This document shows positions 17,491 through 25,993 of a stretch of DNA of 64,000 nucleotides, piece by piece; within the stretch, counting starts at the first letter, position 1; every line of letters begins with the position of its first letter. The position numbers and the translations under genes are program-made. The notes under the pieces are model-generated. The model was not told where the DNA came from and made no database searches. It saw only the letters and a program-made list of their open reading frames with translations. Source of the DNA: Brevibacillus brevis (lineage in GTDB: Bacteria; Bacillota; Bacilli; Brevibacillales; Brevibacillaceae); contig NZ_LR134338.1 of NCBI RefSeq assembly GCF_900637055.1, positions 5,033,501 to 5,097,500 of the forward strand, given 5' to 3'.

Positions 17491-18963
17491 ATGGATAACA
17501 TTGATCTATTGAGAAGAAGAAACAATTGGGTCGTAATCGTATTCGCAAGTATTATTACGGTTGTTCAAGTCTTAAACCTCTTTCTAGGCGTACCGTACAC
17601 ATTCGTTTTCACGGTGCTAGGTATTTTGTATGGCGTGCTGGCACCTTTTACTTACATCTCCAATCGCCCGAATTTCCGTGAAAAAGCAGCGCCCTTTATG
17701 AAGTTTTTCAACTTCGCCGTAATCGGGATCTTTATGTTCATCATAGTTGGACTGGACCCGCATATGATCAATATCATGACCATTATGTTCTTTGTAGCAG
17801 TCATGGGGATTTATCAAGACCGACTCATCAATATTTTGACAATTGTATCGACATTGGGTATTGTCTCTTATTACTTCCTGACACAGAGAGAAACGATTTT
17901 CCATTCGACAAGCAATCTTGATCTGATGTACTTCCTGCTTACCTTCTGCTTCGTCTCTGTCACGAGCATGATGCATGCTGTATTCAATAACAAGCTGCAA
18001 GAGGAAAGTGAACAACAAAAGCAAGAAGCGATTGCCTCGAAGGAATCGTTGCAACGTGTTCTGGATCAGATCAATGAATCACTCACCTCTATGCAAGACT
18101 ATCAAGAGAATTTGAACAAGGTGACGGATGGTGTAAATGTTCGCGCTGTCGAAACCGTCGCTTCCCTGCAAGACATTATGGAGTCCTTTACGGTCCAGAC
18201 CAGCAATACGGACGAGCTGCGTCGGGAAATGAGCTCGACGAATCTGCAAGTTGAGGATATGACCCGCTCAGTTACAGAGATGCATGAGTACGTAGAATCG
18301 ACCAAAGAAGCCACTAGCGAGAGCGGAAAACGCATTGGCAACATCGGCAATGACTTTGAACGATTCATCAAGGACATCCAAGGCACGAACCAGCTGATTC
18401 AAGAGCTCAATAAAGAAACCGAATCGATTGGGAAGATTATTCAAACCATTTCCGAGATTTCTGCACAAACCAATCTGTTGGCACTCAATGCCACGATTGA
18501 AGCGTCTCGCGCAGGCGAACACGGCCGAGGATTTGCTGTCGTAGCAGATGAAGTACGCAAGCTGGCTGAATCCTCCAAGCTATCCTCCGAGTCGATCTCG
18601 AGCCTGCTCATGACCATTCGCGAAAAAATGAAGCTCGTATCGGATATGATTTCTGAGTCCCAGACTTCTTTTGAGAAAAACAGCGAGGGCATTCTCGAAG
18701 TACAAGAAATGTTTACCAATGTAGACAACTACATGCAAAACTTCGCAGATAAAACGAAAAACCTGCAAGAGTTCATCATCCATGTTCACAGCATGATTCA
18801 GGAAGTCGGCGCAAAAGTTGAAGTCAACGCAGATATTACCGACAAGAACAAGGAGAGCCTGGAAGAAGTGCTTGTTCTCGTTTCTGAGCAAAAAGAAGAA
18901 GTCGTTAAGGTTTCTGGCGGCTTTGAGAAAATCGAACAGCAAATGCGTGGTCTCCATATGTAA
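17491..18963 (+). CDS. Methyl-accepting chemotaxis protein without an extracellular sensor
   Basis: 490 residues. Five or six closely packed membrane helices fill residues 12-160 with only short loops, so there is no ligand-binding ectodomain and no HAMP. A coiled coil leads into the MCP signalling domain, whose hairpin tip is intact (ISAQTNLLALNATIEASRAGEHGRGFAVVADEVRKLA). It probably senses a membrane or intracellular signal, perhaps the product or partner of the adjacent GNAT-like protein; that link is inference. Expression should follow c-di-GMP through the upstream riboswitch. Confidence 0.9.
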   Translation: MDNIDLLRRRNNWVVIVFASIITVVQVLNLFLGVPYTFVFTVLGILYGVLAPFTYISNRPNFREKAAPFMKFFNFAVIGIFMFIIVGLDPHMINIMTIMFFVAVMGIYQDRLINILTIVSTLGIVSYYFLTQRETIFHSTSNLDLMYFLLTFCFVSVTSMMHAVFNNKLQEESEQQKQEAIASKESLQRVLDQINESLTSMQDYQENLNKVTDGVNVRAVETVASLQDIMESFTVQTSNTDELRREMSSTNLQVEDMTRSVTEMHEYVESTKEATSESGKRIGNIGNDFERFIKDIQGTNQLIQELNKETESIGKIIQTISEISAQTNLLALNATIEASRAGEHGRGFAVVADEVRKLAESSKLSSESISSLLMTIREKMKLVSDMISESQTSFEKNSEGILEVQEMFTNVDNYMQNFADKTKNLQEFIIHVHSMIQEVGAKVEVNADITDKNKESLEEVLVLVSEQKEEVVKVSGGFEKIEQQMRGLHM

Positions 18964-18970
18964 CCTTCCT

Positions 18971-19005
18971 GCAACCGCCTTTCACGGGCGGTTGTTTTCT
19001 TTTTC
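18971..19005 (+). terminator. Intrinsic terminator after the chemoreceptor
   Basis: CAACCGCC / GGCGGTTG followed by TTTTCTTTTTC. Confidence 0.85.
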
Positions 19006-19076
19006 ATTTTGTAACCGAACATATATATAATGTAAATATTCTGATATTTGTTACCATGAAAGGAGGCACATCATTG

Positions 19077-20126
19077 ATGGATGGACGTATCGAAACGAAA
19101 ACCATTCAGACCAATCGCCTGCTCGTTTCCTACCTGACAGCAGGCGTACCGGAGGGAGAACCGCTTCTTCTCATTCACGGCAATGCATCATCCAACTTGT
19201 TCTGGGATGATACCATTGCGGCGCTGTGTGACCAGTACCGTGTGTATGCACCTGATATGCGTGGCTATGGAGCAAGCGAAGCATTGCCCATCGATGCGAC
19301 ACGCGGTTTGCGAGACTGGTCGGATGACCTTCATTCGTTTATTCGGGCATTGGACTTGCCAACACCTGTCCATCTTGCCGGCTGGTCATTAGGTGGAGGA
19401 ATCGTGATGCAGTTTGCCATCGATTACCCGCAGGAAGTCCGCTCCCTGATTCTCATCGCCCCCATGTCCCCTTACGGCTTTGGTGGAACCAAGGATATAG
19501 CTGGCACCCCATGCTATAGCAGCTTCTCCGGATCAGGTGGAGGAGCCGCCAACTCCGAGCTGGTCAAAAGAATAGCAGCCAAAGATATGGGCAATGAATC
19601 TCCCTCCAGTCCTCGCAATGTCATGAATCAGCTCTATTTCAAGCCCCCGTTCCAAGTTGCCCCAGAGCAGGAAGATCGTTATGTGAGCGCGATACTCTCT
19701 ACGAGAACGGGAGAGGGCTTTTACCCCGGTGCCTTTGAATACGTAAACGATTGGCCCGGTGTTGCTCCTGGAACGACGGGGATTACGAATGCGATTTCTC
19801 CCAAGTACGTTAATTTGTCCGGTATTGTCCAGATGGAGCCGAAGTGTCCGATTTTATGGATACGCGGTGCGGATGATGCTATTATCTCGGATCAGTCGCT
19901 TGCTGATTTCGGTACGCTGGGCAAGCTTGGCTATGTCCCCGGATGGCCCGGAGAAGACGAATACCCCCCGCAACCGATGGTCTCCCAAATTCGTGACGTC
20001 CTCGAACAATATCAGTGCGCTGGTGGTTCTTATCAGGAGATAGTTATGGAAAATGTGGGGCACGCTCCACACATCGAGAAAGCGGCAGAGTTTGTAGAGC
20101 TCATTCGAAAAACCGTCAGGGCATGA
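19077..20126 (+). CDS. Alpha/beta-hydrolase
   Basis: About 349 residues. The oxyanion region HGNASS, the nucleophile elbow GWSLGG, the acid in IRGADD and the histidine in GHAPH near the C-terminus complete an alpha/beta-hydrolase active site. A long cap (~145-270) with a glycine/serine-rich stretch (FSGSGGGAANS) is unusual. The substrate is not predictable. AAAGGAGG lies 11 bases before this ATG; the TTG just before it is also possible. Confidence 0.85.
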   Translation: MDGRIETKTIQTNRLLVSYLTAGVPEGEPLLLIHGNASSNLFWDDTIAALCDQYRVYAPDMRGYGASEALPIDATRGLRDWSDDLHSFIRALDLPTPVHLAGWSLGGGIVMQFAIDYPQEVRSLILIAPMSPYGFGGTKDIAGTPCYSSFSGSGGGAANSELVKRIAAKDMGNESPSSPRNVMNQLYFKPPFQVAPEQEDRYVSAILSTRTGEGFYPGAFEYVNDWPGVAPGTTGITNAISPKYVNLSGIVQMEPKCPILWIRGADDAIISDQSLADFGTLGKLGYVPGWPGEDEYPPQPMVSQIRDVLEQYQCAGGSYQEIVMENVGHAPHIEKAAEFVELIRKTVRA

Positions 20127-20138
20127 CCCTGACGGTTT
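20110..20138 (+). terminator. Intrinsic terminator overlapping the hydrolase stop
   Basis: AAACCGTCAGGG / CCCTGACGGTTT, a 12-base perfect stem containing the stop codon. The next ~180 bases show no gene or clear structure. Confidence 0.75.
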
Positions 20139-20318
20139 CTCGTTGTCCGTTTTCATCCCGTCCAAATTTGGTCACATTGGGCTAAAAGCAGACGATCTCG
20201 GACACACCTGTTCGCGTGCTGCTGACACTAAATGATGTTCCTCTGTATCAAAGCTTATCCTTCGCTCGTCTGAAAGACTACGCGACCTGGATATCCGATA
20301 GGAACATCCTGATAAGGG

Positions 20319-20606
20319 CTATTTCGGCGTATCTTTCTCCGCTTTCGATACCTTCAAGTTAAATTCTCTTTCCTGCTCCTCAATAATCGCTCGATCCTCT
20401 GCATTATCTCTCACTACTTTTTGCGTCAAAATCGATCCAACTGCTACCAGAAGCATACATGCGATATAATACCCTTTTTCGTGGAGCTGAAGACCTGTTG
20501 CATTGTATAAACCGATGGAAAATAGCAGTACACCTGCGCCCAATGTAAAGTATGCCAAGAAAGTGAAGGCTCCCGTGTTGCGCATCCGATGCTTTTGTGG
20601 ATACAT
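20319..20606 (-). CDS. YiaA/YiaB-type two-helix membrane protein
   Basis: 95 residues with two membrane helices (FTFLAYFTLGAGVLLFSIGLY and YIACMLLVAVGSILTQKVV) and an acidic/basic C-terminal tail beginning RDNAEDR, the typical YiaAB domain. Function is unknown in the family. The start at 20606 has GAGGGGTG upstream; the longer frame lacks an RBS. Gene order next to yhbH may be coincidental. Confidence 0.78.
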   Translation of the reverse strand: MYPQKHRMRNTGAFTFLAYFTLGAGVLLFSIGLYNATGLQLHEKGYYIACMLLVAVGSILTQKVVRDNAEDRAIIEEQEREFNLKVSKAEKDTPK

Positions 20607-20651
20607 AGTAACACCCCTCACATTTTGTTCATGTGGCTCATGCTAAATATA

Positions 20652-20682
20652 AGTCAACCGGACGATTTCTCGCCCGGTTGCC
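20652..20682 (-). terminator. Intrinsic terminator after yhbH
   Basis: CAACCGG...CCGGTTG hairpin, 8 bases after the yhbH stop, followed on the minus strand by ACTTATATTT. Confidence 0.65.
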
Positions 20683-20690
20683 TCTAGAGA

Positions 20691-21848
20691 TTACTTCACA
20701 GCTTCTTTCTTGCCAAAGAACGTACGCAACGCCTTGTATACCTCGCCCTTTTCCCGAATGACACAATGCATGAATTTCGGCTCTTTGATGTGGCGATACG
20801 CTGACATGAGGGTTGAATGGCGATTATACTGATTCACTTCGCCATAGCCGAACATATTGCATCTCTCCATGAGCTCCTTCACCAGCTTTACGCAACGCTC
20901 ATTATCAGACGTGAGGTTGTCGCCATCGGAAAAATGGAACGGGTAAATGTTGTACTGCGATGACGGGTAGCGGCTATCGATGATCTCCAACGCTTTTTTG
21001 TAGGCAGAGGAGCAGATCGTCCCCCCGCTTTCCCCTTTCGAGAAAAAGGTGTCCTCCGTCACTTCCTTCGCATCTGTATGATGGGCAATAAAGACGATTT
21101 CGACTTTTTCGTACTTGGTGCGCAGAAAACGTACCATCCAGAAGAAAAAACTGCGGGCGATATACTTTTCAAACACGCCCATACTTCCTGATGTATCCAT
21201 CATCGCAATAATGACAGCATTGGAATGAGGCTTGATGATCTCTTCCCACGTCTTGAAGCGCAGGTCATCATCGGTTATCCCCAGCTCCATATCACTGTAG
21301 CCTGCCAGCGCATTTCGGCGGATGGCCGCGATCAGCGTACGTTTTTTATCAATGTTGCCCATCAAGCCTTTTTTCCTGACATCATTGAACCGAGTCTCTT
21401 CCACGACGATTTGTTCCTCGTCTTTTTGTTGAAGGTTCGGCAGCTCCAGCTCGGCGAAAAGCATCTCCTGCAATTCTTCTACGCTGATTTCAGCCTCGTA
21501 GTAGTCTACACCTGGCTGATCACCCGCTCCTTGACCCTTTCCAGGCCCTTGCGCCGGATCGCCGTCACGGGCTACGACATCGCCTACTTTACTGTTTCCT
21601 TTACCTTGACCGCCATGTTTTCCCTTTTGGAAGTTAAAACGCAATCGGTATTCATCCAGGGAGCGAATAGGGATCTTAATGACTTCCCGACCATTCGACA
21701 TGATGATGTTTTCTTCGCTGACGAGATCGGGCAGATTTTTTTTGATCGCTTCTTTCACTTTTTCCTGGTGTCGATTTTGGTCCTGGTACCCTTTGCGGTG
21801 CAGCGACCAGTCTTCCCGGGAGACAATGAACGATGATTCATCTTTCAT
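20691..21848 (-). CDS. yhbH: Sporulation protein YhbH (DUF444)
   Basis: 385 residues. N-terminal SREDWSLHRKGYQDQNRH and C-terminal VWA-like module with DTSGSMG (MIDAS metal site) identify YhbH/DUF444, the standard partner of PrkA in Bacilli and of the YeaG-YeaH pair in enterics. In Bacillus yhbH is a SigE-controlled sporulation gene. A low-complexity Gly/Lys linker lies near residue 90. The start at 21848 has TAGGAGGAG 6 bases upstream. A perfect SigE-type -35 (GTCATATT, minus strand 21892-21885) lies in the prkA-yhbH gap, but I see no matching -10. In the lysogen it is cut off from the prkA promoter by the prophage. Confidence 0.93.
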   Translation of the reverse strand: MKDESSFIVSREDWSLHRKGYQDQNRHQEKVKEAIKKNLPDLVSEENIIMSNGREVIKIPIRSLDEYRLRFNFQKGKHGGQGKGNSKVGDVVARDGDPAQGPGKGQGAGDQPGVDYYEAEISVEELQEMLFAELELPNLQQKDEEQIVVEETRFNDVRKKGLMGNIDKKRTLIAAIRRNALAGYSDMELGITDDDLRFKTWEEIIKPHSNAVIIAMMDTSGSMGVFEKYIARSFFFWMVRFLRTKYEKVEIVFIAHHTDAKEVTEDTFFSKGESGGTICSSAYKKALEIIDSRYPSSQYNIYPFHFSDGDNLTSDNERCVKLVKELMERCNMFGYGEVNQYNRHSTLMSAYRHIKEPKFMHCVIREKGEVYKALRTFFGKKEAVK

Positions 21849-21917
21849 GCCGTCTCCTCCTAGCAACTGGCGCAATCTGCGCCGAATATGACGTGCTCCT
21901 CATGTCGCCAACGTCTG

Positions 21918-22951
21918 TCATCTGTTCAACAGGCTTCCCACGTAGCGCAGCAGCTCATTTGCGCAAACCGGGCAATATTGATGCTCTTCGATAAGGCGCT
22001 TGGTGACCTCATTAATTTTCTTGAGCTGATGCTCATCTGGTGTTTTGTTCGAGGTCGTAATCTTGACGACATCCTTCAGATCAGCAAACAGCTTCTTCTC
22101 GATAGCTTCCCGTAGACGATCATGGGTGCTGTAGTCAAAACGCTTCCCTTTACGCGCATAGGCCGAGATACGGATGAGAATTTCTTCACGGAAGGCCCGC
22201 TTGGCATTTTCCGAGATACCGATTTGCTCCTCGATGGAACGCATCAGGCGCTCATCTGGATCCATCTCCTCACCTGTAACGGGGTCACGGATTTTATTCA
22301 TGTTGCAATAAGCTTCCACATTGTCCAAATAGTTATCCATAAGCGTTTTTGCCGACTCTTCGTAGCTGTAGACAAACGCCTTCTGCACTTCTTTTTTCGC
22401 CAGCTCGTCGTATTCCTTGCGCGCGATAGAGATGAAGTTCATATACCTCTCCCGCTGCTCCTTGGTGATGGATGGATGCTGGTCAAAGCCTTCTTTTAGC
22501 GCCCGAAGAATATCAAGGGCATTGATGCACTCGGTGTCGCGGCGGATCAGTGCACTAGAGATACGGTTGATGACATAACGCGGATCAATACCGGACATTC
22601 CTTCATCGGAATGCTCGTTACGCAGCTCTTCCAGATCGGCTCCCTTGAAGCCTTCCACCGATTCACCGTCATACAGCCGCATCTTTTTCAACAGATCGGC
22701 CCCTTGTTTTTTCGATTCTTTCAGGCGGGTCATAATGGAAAAGACTGCTGCTGAACGGAGCGCATGCGGTGCAATATGCACATGCCCCAAGTCAGATTGC
22801 TTGATTAATTTCGCATATATTTTTTCTTCATCACTGACACGCAGATTATACGGCATCGGCATGACGATAATCCGAGATTGAAGTGCCTCATTTTTCTTAT
22901 TCGCAATAAAAGCCTTGTACTCCGATTCGTTTGTATGCGCAACAATCAGCT
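21918..22951 (-). pseudogene. prkA: prkA 3' part (PrkA C-terminal half), separated from its 5' part by the prophage
   Basis: Encodes residues ~293-635 of PrkA: ELIVAHTNE, then PMPYNLRVSDEEKIY and the C-terminal PrkA kinase-like region through YVGSLLNR. The frame is open from the prophage boundary; just upstream in phage DNA it hits a TAG, and there is no RBS before the first ATG (22862), so this half is probably silent in the lysogen. Joined to 54338-55211 it gives one uninterrupted 1908-base frame. PrkA is an AAA+ protein (described as kinase and as ATP-dependent protease) needed for efficient sporulation in Bacillus. Confidence 0.95.
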
Positions 22952-22974
22952 CATTCGCTGTAAAATGATACTAC
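22943..22974. other. attL: attL: left prophage junction
   Basis: Left of the crossover is prkA coding sequence; right of it is phage. CAATCA (22943-22948) and TCAT (22951-22954) recur at the same spacing at attR. The phage arm contains GATACTAC (22967-22974), the inverted copy of GTAGTATC at the other end. The dyad centre of the reconstructed attP falls between 22951 and 22952, in TC of TCAT. Confidence 0.8.
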
Positions 22975-23010
22975 TAAAAAATGAAGAATTGGCACAAAAA
23001 GACCTCAGGC

Positions 23011-23304
23011 TTACTCACCTGAGGCTAATCGTTCTTGCTTCTTTAACAATATTCTGGCTATTAGGGTGTGGATATCCTCGTCTGCTTCTGTAACCTGCCG
23101 ATGAGGTTTAAGGATACGGATGGTTCCGAATTGTCCATTAATTTCTTTATGAACTTCTTGTTCTTCACTCTTCGAAATTTCGTCCTCAACAGGAACAGGA
23201 ATCATCGTTTCCAGTTTCCATCCCCTCCCATGTGCTGCTGTGTTGTACAGCATATGAGGATGGACTTGTCCAATTGATGGAGAAATATTTTCGTTAACTT
23301 GCAT
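23011..23304 (-). CDS. Phage protein of unknown function at the left edge, 97 aa
   Basis: TTAGGAGG lies 10 bases before the ATG. The protein is acidic in the middle (EDEISKSEEQEVHKEI) and ends with a basic helix. No family recognised. In the excised circle it would neighbour the recombinase across attP, a position where excision factors are sometimes found, but nothing in the sequence proves that. Confidence 0.6.
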   Translation of the reverse strand: MQVNENISPSIGQVHPHMLYNTAAHGRGWKLETMIPVPVEDEISKSEEQEVHKEINGQFGTIRILKPHRQVTEADEDIHTLIARILLKKQERLASGE

Positions 23305-23462
23305 ATTCGCTCAACCTCCTAAGTGGAGGTCAAAGAAGAAAAAGGCATCACTTCTTTCGTGTGATATTAGTTTGTTGTATTCTTTGTTTTCCTTGTTTGA
23401 CTTTCCTTGACCTTTTTTATGTATTGAATTTACTTCTGATTACATTGACTTGCTTCATCTAA

Positions 23463-23774
23463 TTATTGTTTAGATGGATTACTTACACTTGCATATCTGA
23501 TAAATCCTTCTTCATACAATTCCTTTTGCCTTTCACAGATAACCGGAAAAGCATTCATCCAAGTTTCATCATCAATTTCGTCGTAACACCAAGTCCATTC
23601 TCCAAATACTCTGTGATTCGTATCTTTGAACGGAATTCCAGTATCTTTGAGAATTAACTTAAGATAATAATCAGGTCTTGTTGGACCCGGAGGACAATCA
23701 ATTTCAATCATTTTTTTGCTTTGTTTAGGTTCTTCCTCAACGATTTTATCTACTGATAAATGATCCATTCCCAT
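23463..23774 (-). CDS. Phage protein of unknown function, 103 aa
   Basis: Contains an aromatic-rich core (RVFGEWTWCYDEIDDETW) and a compact alpha/beta-looking pattern. AAAGGAGTGG lies 3 bases before the first ATG and 9 before the in-frame ATG at 23768, which may be the real start. No family recognised. Confidence 0.6.
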   Translation of the reverse strand: MGMDHLSVDKIVEEEPKQSKKMIEIDCPPGPTRPDYYLKLILKDTGIPFKDTNHRVFGEWTWCYDEIDDETWMNAFPVICERQKELYEEGFIRYASVSNPSKQ

Positions 23775-23868
23775 CCACTCCTTTGTTTTTTCTGTTTAAC
23801 AAAATTGTAAAATAAGTGCATCTGTTCAGTCTACTATTACTACGAAAATAATTTTGAAAATTTTCGTA

Positions 23869-23897
23869 GATAAAAAAATAGAAGCAGAGATAATCTG
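23869..23897 (-). terminator. Terminator of the Rad52-like gene
   Basis: GAGCAGA/TCTGCTTC hairpin followed on the minus strand by TATTTTTTTA. Confidence 0.7.
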
Positions 23898-23900
23898 CTC

Positions 23901-24431
23901 CTAACGTGCTTGTTTTCGTGCTTCCTGCTGGTGCTTCATGCACAGCACTTTATTGAAAGTACGAAAACTGTAGTCATGTATTTGTTTTGTGATATTTGCA
24001 TCGCAGACCGAGCAGCGGTACGGATTATCAGTCTGCTGTTGTGGAGACTGTGGAGAACTCTGTTGATTATTTCCTTGTTGTTGCTCTGACTGAGTATGAA
24101 AAATGCACGGTACATTTAGTGCAGCGGCATTCTTGCGAATGGAATCAGAAGTGGCTGATTTCAATGCATCCCCAACCGTTCCATTAATCGGTGCATTGCC
24201 GAATGCTTGCTTTACAATATCTGTTCCAATCCTCAATTCTCCAAGTACAACAGTCTCGTTTTCAAAAATGTACTCCTTTATCACTGTGAAACTCCATTTG
24301 TAGTTTAGTGCCTCATTCAGCCGTTCAATCACTAAAGCGGCTGGCACATAGTAATATGTCATTCCTTTCTTGCCTTGCCGTGACTTGATTTGTTCCCGTG
24401 GAAATTGTTTCGTCAACAATTCTAAGTTCAT
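23901..24431 (-). CDS. Rad52/Rad22-like single-strand annealing protein
   Basis: 176 residues. The first ~115 match the Rad52-family core (YYYVPAALVIERLNEALNYKWSFTV, then VVLGELRIG, GDALKSATSDSIRKNAAAL), the fold shared with phage Sak annealases. A Gln/Ser-rich linker (~120-140) precedes a CxxC zinc-finger-like end (CSVCDANITKQ...CMKH). It would anneal single strands during phage recombination. AAGGAGG lies 6 bases before the second ATG (24431). Position beyond the lysis genes, away from the other DNA-metabolism genes, is unusual. Confidence 0.78.
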   Translation of the reverse strand: MNLELLTKQFPREQIKSRQGKKGMTYYYVPAALVIERLNEALNYKWSFTVIKEYIFENETVVLGELRIGTDIVKQAFGNAPINGTVGDALKSATSDSIRKNAAALNVPCIFHTQSEQQQGNNQQSSPQSPQQQTDNPYRCSVCDANITKQIHDYSFRTFNKVLCMKHQQEARKQAR

Positions 24432-24443
24432 CATGAACCTCCT

Positions 24444-24480
24444 TAAAAAAGTAGCCGTTGCTAGAATAAACAACGGCTTT
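24444..24480 (-). terminator. Intrinsic terminator upstream of the Rad52-like gene
   Basis: AGCCGTTG...CAACGGCT followed by ACTTTTTTA on the minus strand, just after the 39-residue peptide gene. Confidence 0.75.
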
Positions 24481-24491
24481 GTTTGTGTGAG

Positions 24492-24611
24492 TTACTGTAA
24501 ATATGCGATTACAACAAGTCCAGCAACGAAAGTTGCTAACAGACTAACACTCACGATAAAAGTCACCTTCACGGATTTGTAAAACCATTTCGGTACGATT
24601 TTTTTGTTCAT
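24492..24611 (-). CDS. Small membrane peptide, 39 aa
   Basis: ATG at 24611 with GGAGG 8 bases upstream. A basic N-terminus (NKKIVPKWFYKSVK) is followed by one helix (VTFIVSVSLLATFVAGLVVIAYL). One of several tiny single-span proteins between the lysis cassette and the Rad52-like gene. No family recognised. Confidence 0.55.
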   Translation of the reverse strand: MNKKIVPKWFYKSVKVTFIVSVSLLATFVAGLVVIAYLQ

Positions 24612-24655
24612 GTTATCATCCTCCATTATCAAATTTAAAGGCTTGCTATCATTTG

Positions 24656-24730
24656 TTACTTGGCAAGATACGAAATAAAAGTTACTGCAATTGCTAGATA
24701 CATGACTGCTCTCATTTTTCCGTATGTCAT
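24656..24730 (-). CDS. Putative tiny membrane peptide, 24 aa
   Basis: ATG at 24730 with GAGGAG 8 bases upstream; encodes MTYGKMRAVMYLAIAVTFIS then YLAK. The hydrophobic stretch is short. Very short ORFs arise by chance, so support rests on the RBS and on similar neighbours. Confidence 0.35.
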   Translation of the reverse strand: MTYGKMRAVMYLAIAVTFISYLAK

Positions 24731-24792
24731 TTCTCATTTCTCCTCTTCAATTTTTCTTCTCTTTGTTCTCTGGCCAGAAGACAAAGTGTTAA

Positions 24793-24876
24793 TCATGATG
24801 CAATTACCCAAACAGTTAATACCACGAACACGATGGCAGAAGTAATTTCTGCAAACCGTTTCAGAAAAACAGTCAA
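24793..24876 (-). CDS. Putative tiny membrane peptide, 27 aa
   Basis: TTG start with GAGGAGG 7 bases upstream. A short charged start (FLKRFAE) is followed by a helix (ITSAIVFVVLTVWVIAS). Same caveat as its neighbour. Confidence 0.35.
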   Translation of the reverse strand: MTVFLKRFAEITSAIVFVVLTVWVIAS

Positions 24877-24919
24877 TACTAAACCTCCTCTTTCTAGTGA
24901 CTTCTTACTGACTTCGAAA

Positions 24920-24976
24920 CAAAAAAGAACACGAAAACAGCGACTTATTACTAAGCCTGTCTGTCTTCGTGTTCTC
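24920..24976 (-). terminator. Long-stem terminator
   Basis: GAACACGAA pairs with TTCGTGTTC across a ~29-base loop; the minus strand continues TTTTTTG. It follows the 46-residue gene. Confidence 0.6.
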
Positions 24977-25049
24977 AATTTGTTCTGTCTAAGTAAGTTT
25001 ATTGTTTACACTTATCTCTTTGACAAAGAACAACAGTTCCCTTGTTTTT

Positions 25050-25190
25050 CTAGAACTTTTCCTGAAAATAATGAACTACATACAACATGCCAATCAGCCA
25101 ACAGCCTAGAATCAGAATATAATAAGCAACCCTTGTTCCTAACCCGTTTCCTCTGTAATCCGTGTGCTCATCGTCATTGTATCTGCCCAT
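25050..25190 (-). CDS. Small membrane protein, 46 aa
   Basis: ATG at 25190 preceded by TGGAGGT. Acidic/polar N-terminus (GRYNDDEHTDYRGNGLG), one helix (VAYYILILGCWLIGMLYVV) and a short HYFQEKF tail. No family recognised. Followed by its own terminator. Confidence 0.6.
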   Translation of the reverse strand: MGRYNDDEHTDYRGNGLGTRVAYYILILGCWLIGMLYVVHYFQEKF

Positions 25191-25505
25191 ATTTCGTACC
25201 TCCAAACAAGTTCATCATGTTACTTTTAGTCTAGGCGTGAAATGTGGAATGTAGACGTGCATTCGAAAATTTGAGAAGCATGGTAATTCATCGAAAAGTC
25301 GATTTAGACCGATTTTGTTTTGTTTAATTTTGTTTTACCTCGTTCTAATTAAATGTCGATACAATCTCTATTTTTTTCGCACTCTTAGATTTTTTCTCTT
25401 TTTTTCTTGAATGTTAAACTGCATGTAGGCGATTTTTTTCAGGTATTTATTTCGCATTTTTTTCACCGTTGCGGATTGGAAAGATTTCCACTGATTTATC
25501 GAAAA
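25191..25505. other. AT-rich intergenic region, 315 bp
   Basis: No gene seen. It holds the leader and promoter region of the 46-residue gene, including short inverted CGA-rich pairs (TCGAAAAGTCGA near 25297, with CGATTTT following) that might be a repressor site. No convincing -35/-10 pair was identified. Confidence 0.4.
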
Positions 25506-25805
25506 TTACTGCTTGTTCTGGTCTTTCAATTGCTTTTCATACTCATCAATAAACTTGTCTATATCCTGTTCCTTGACCCTGTTTTTCGTGATTTTTAGGA
25601 CAGATGTTTTTAAAAATGCTTGAATCCTGTCTTTATTGGCTCTGATTGCATTTATGAGTACAGAAGACACTTGCTGTACAGTATCTTTCCCAAGACTTTG
25701 CTCCAATCTGTTCACCACAATATCCCTTTTTCTCCACAAATACAGTGTTATGAATGCTGCTACGAAAGCAATCACATAAATTAAGAATTCAGTATACATA
25801 TCCAT
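25506..25805 (-). CDS. Membrane-anchored small phage protein, 99 aa
   Basis: One N-terminal helix (FLIYVIAFVAAFITLYLW) then a long amphipathic, charged domain (~25-99). AAAGGAGTGG precedes the ATG. It follows the amidase in the lysis region; possible roles are accessory holin/spanin-like or unrelated. No family recognised. Confidence 0.65.
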   Translation of the reverse strand: MDMYTEFLIYVIAFVAAFITLYLWRKRDIVVNRLEQSLGKDTVQQVSSVLINAIRANKDRIQAFLKTSVLKITKNRVKEQDIDKFIDEYEKQLKDQNKQ

Positions 25806-25829
25806 TACGAACCACTCCTTTCAAATAGC

Positions 25830-25985
25830 ATTGGATAATAACAAAACCTTTTTATTATTTTTTGTTATTAATAAAAAATAACCATTATCGACATATCAGA
25901 AATCCTTGTGAGAATAGTCAATAACGATTATTAATCATTATTAATAAAACTTTTTGTTATTTTTTAATATTAATAAAAAAGTACG
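25830..25985. repeat. Very AT-rich repeats between lysin and 99-aa gene
   Basis: Two imperfect direct copies of a TTATTTTTT(G/A)(T/A)(T/A)ATTAATAAAAAA block (about 25850-25880 and 25955-25983), each able to form AATAACAAAA/TTTTTGTTATT-type hairpins. They probably act as tandem terminators. Confidence 0.45.
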
Positions 25986-25993
25986 GTTATGAA

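Noticed and set aside
21225..21836. A 203-codon plus-strand frame inside yhbH
   Set aside because: Shadow of yhbH; no RBS and overlap with conserved VWA coding sequence.
23011..23304. Naming the left-edge 97-residue protein as the excision factor
   Set aside because: Only its position supports this; directionality factors of serine integrases share no recognisable motif.
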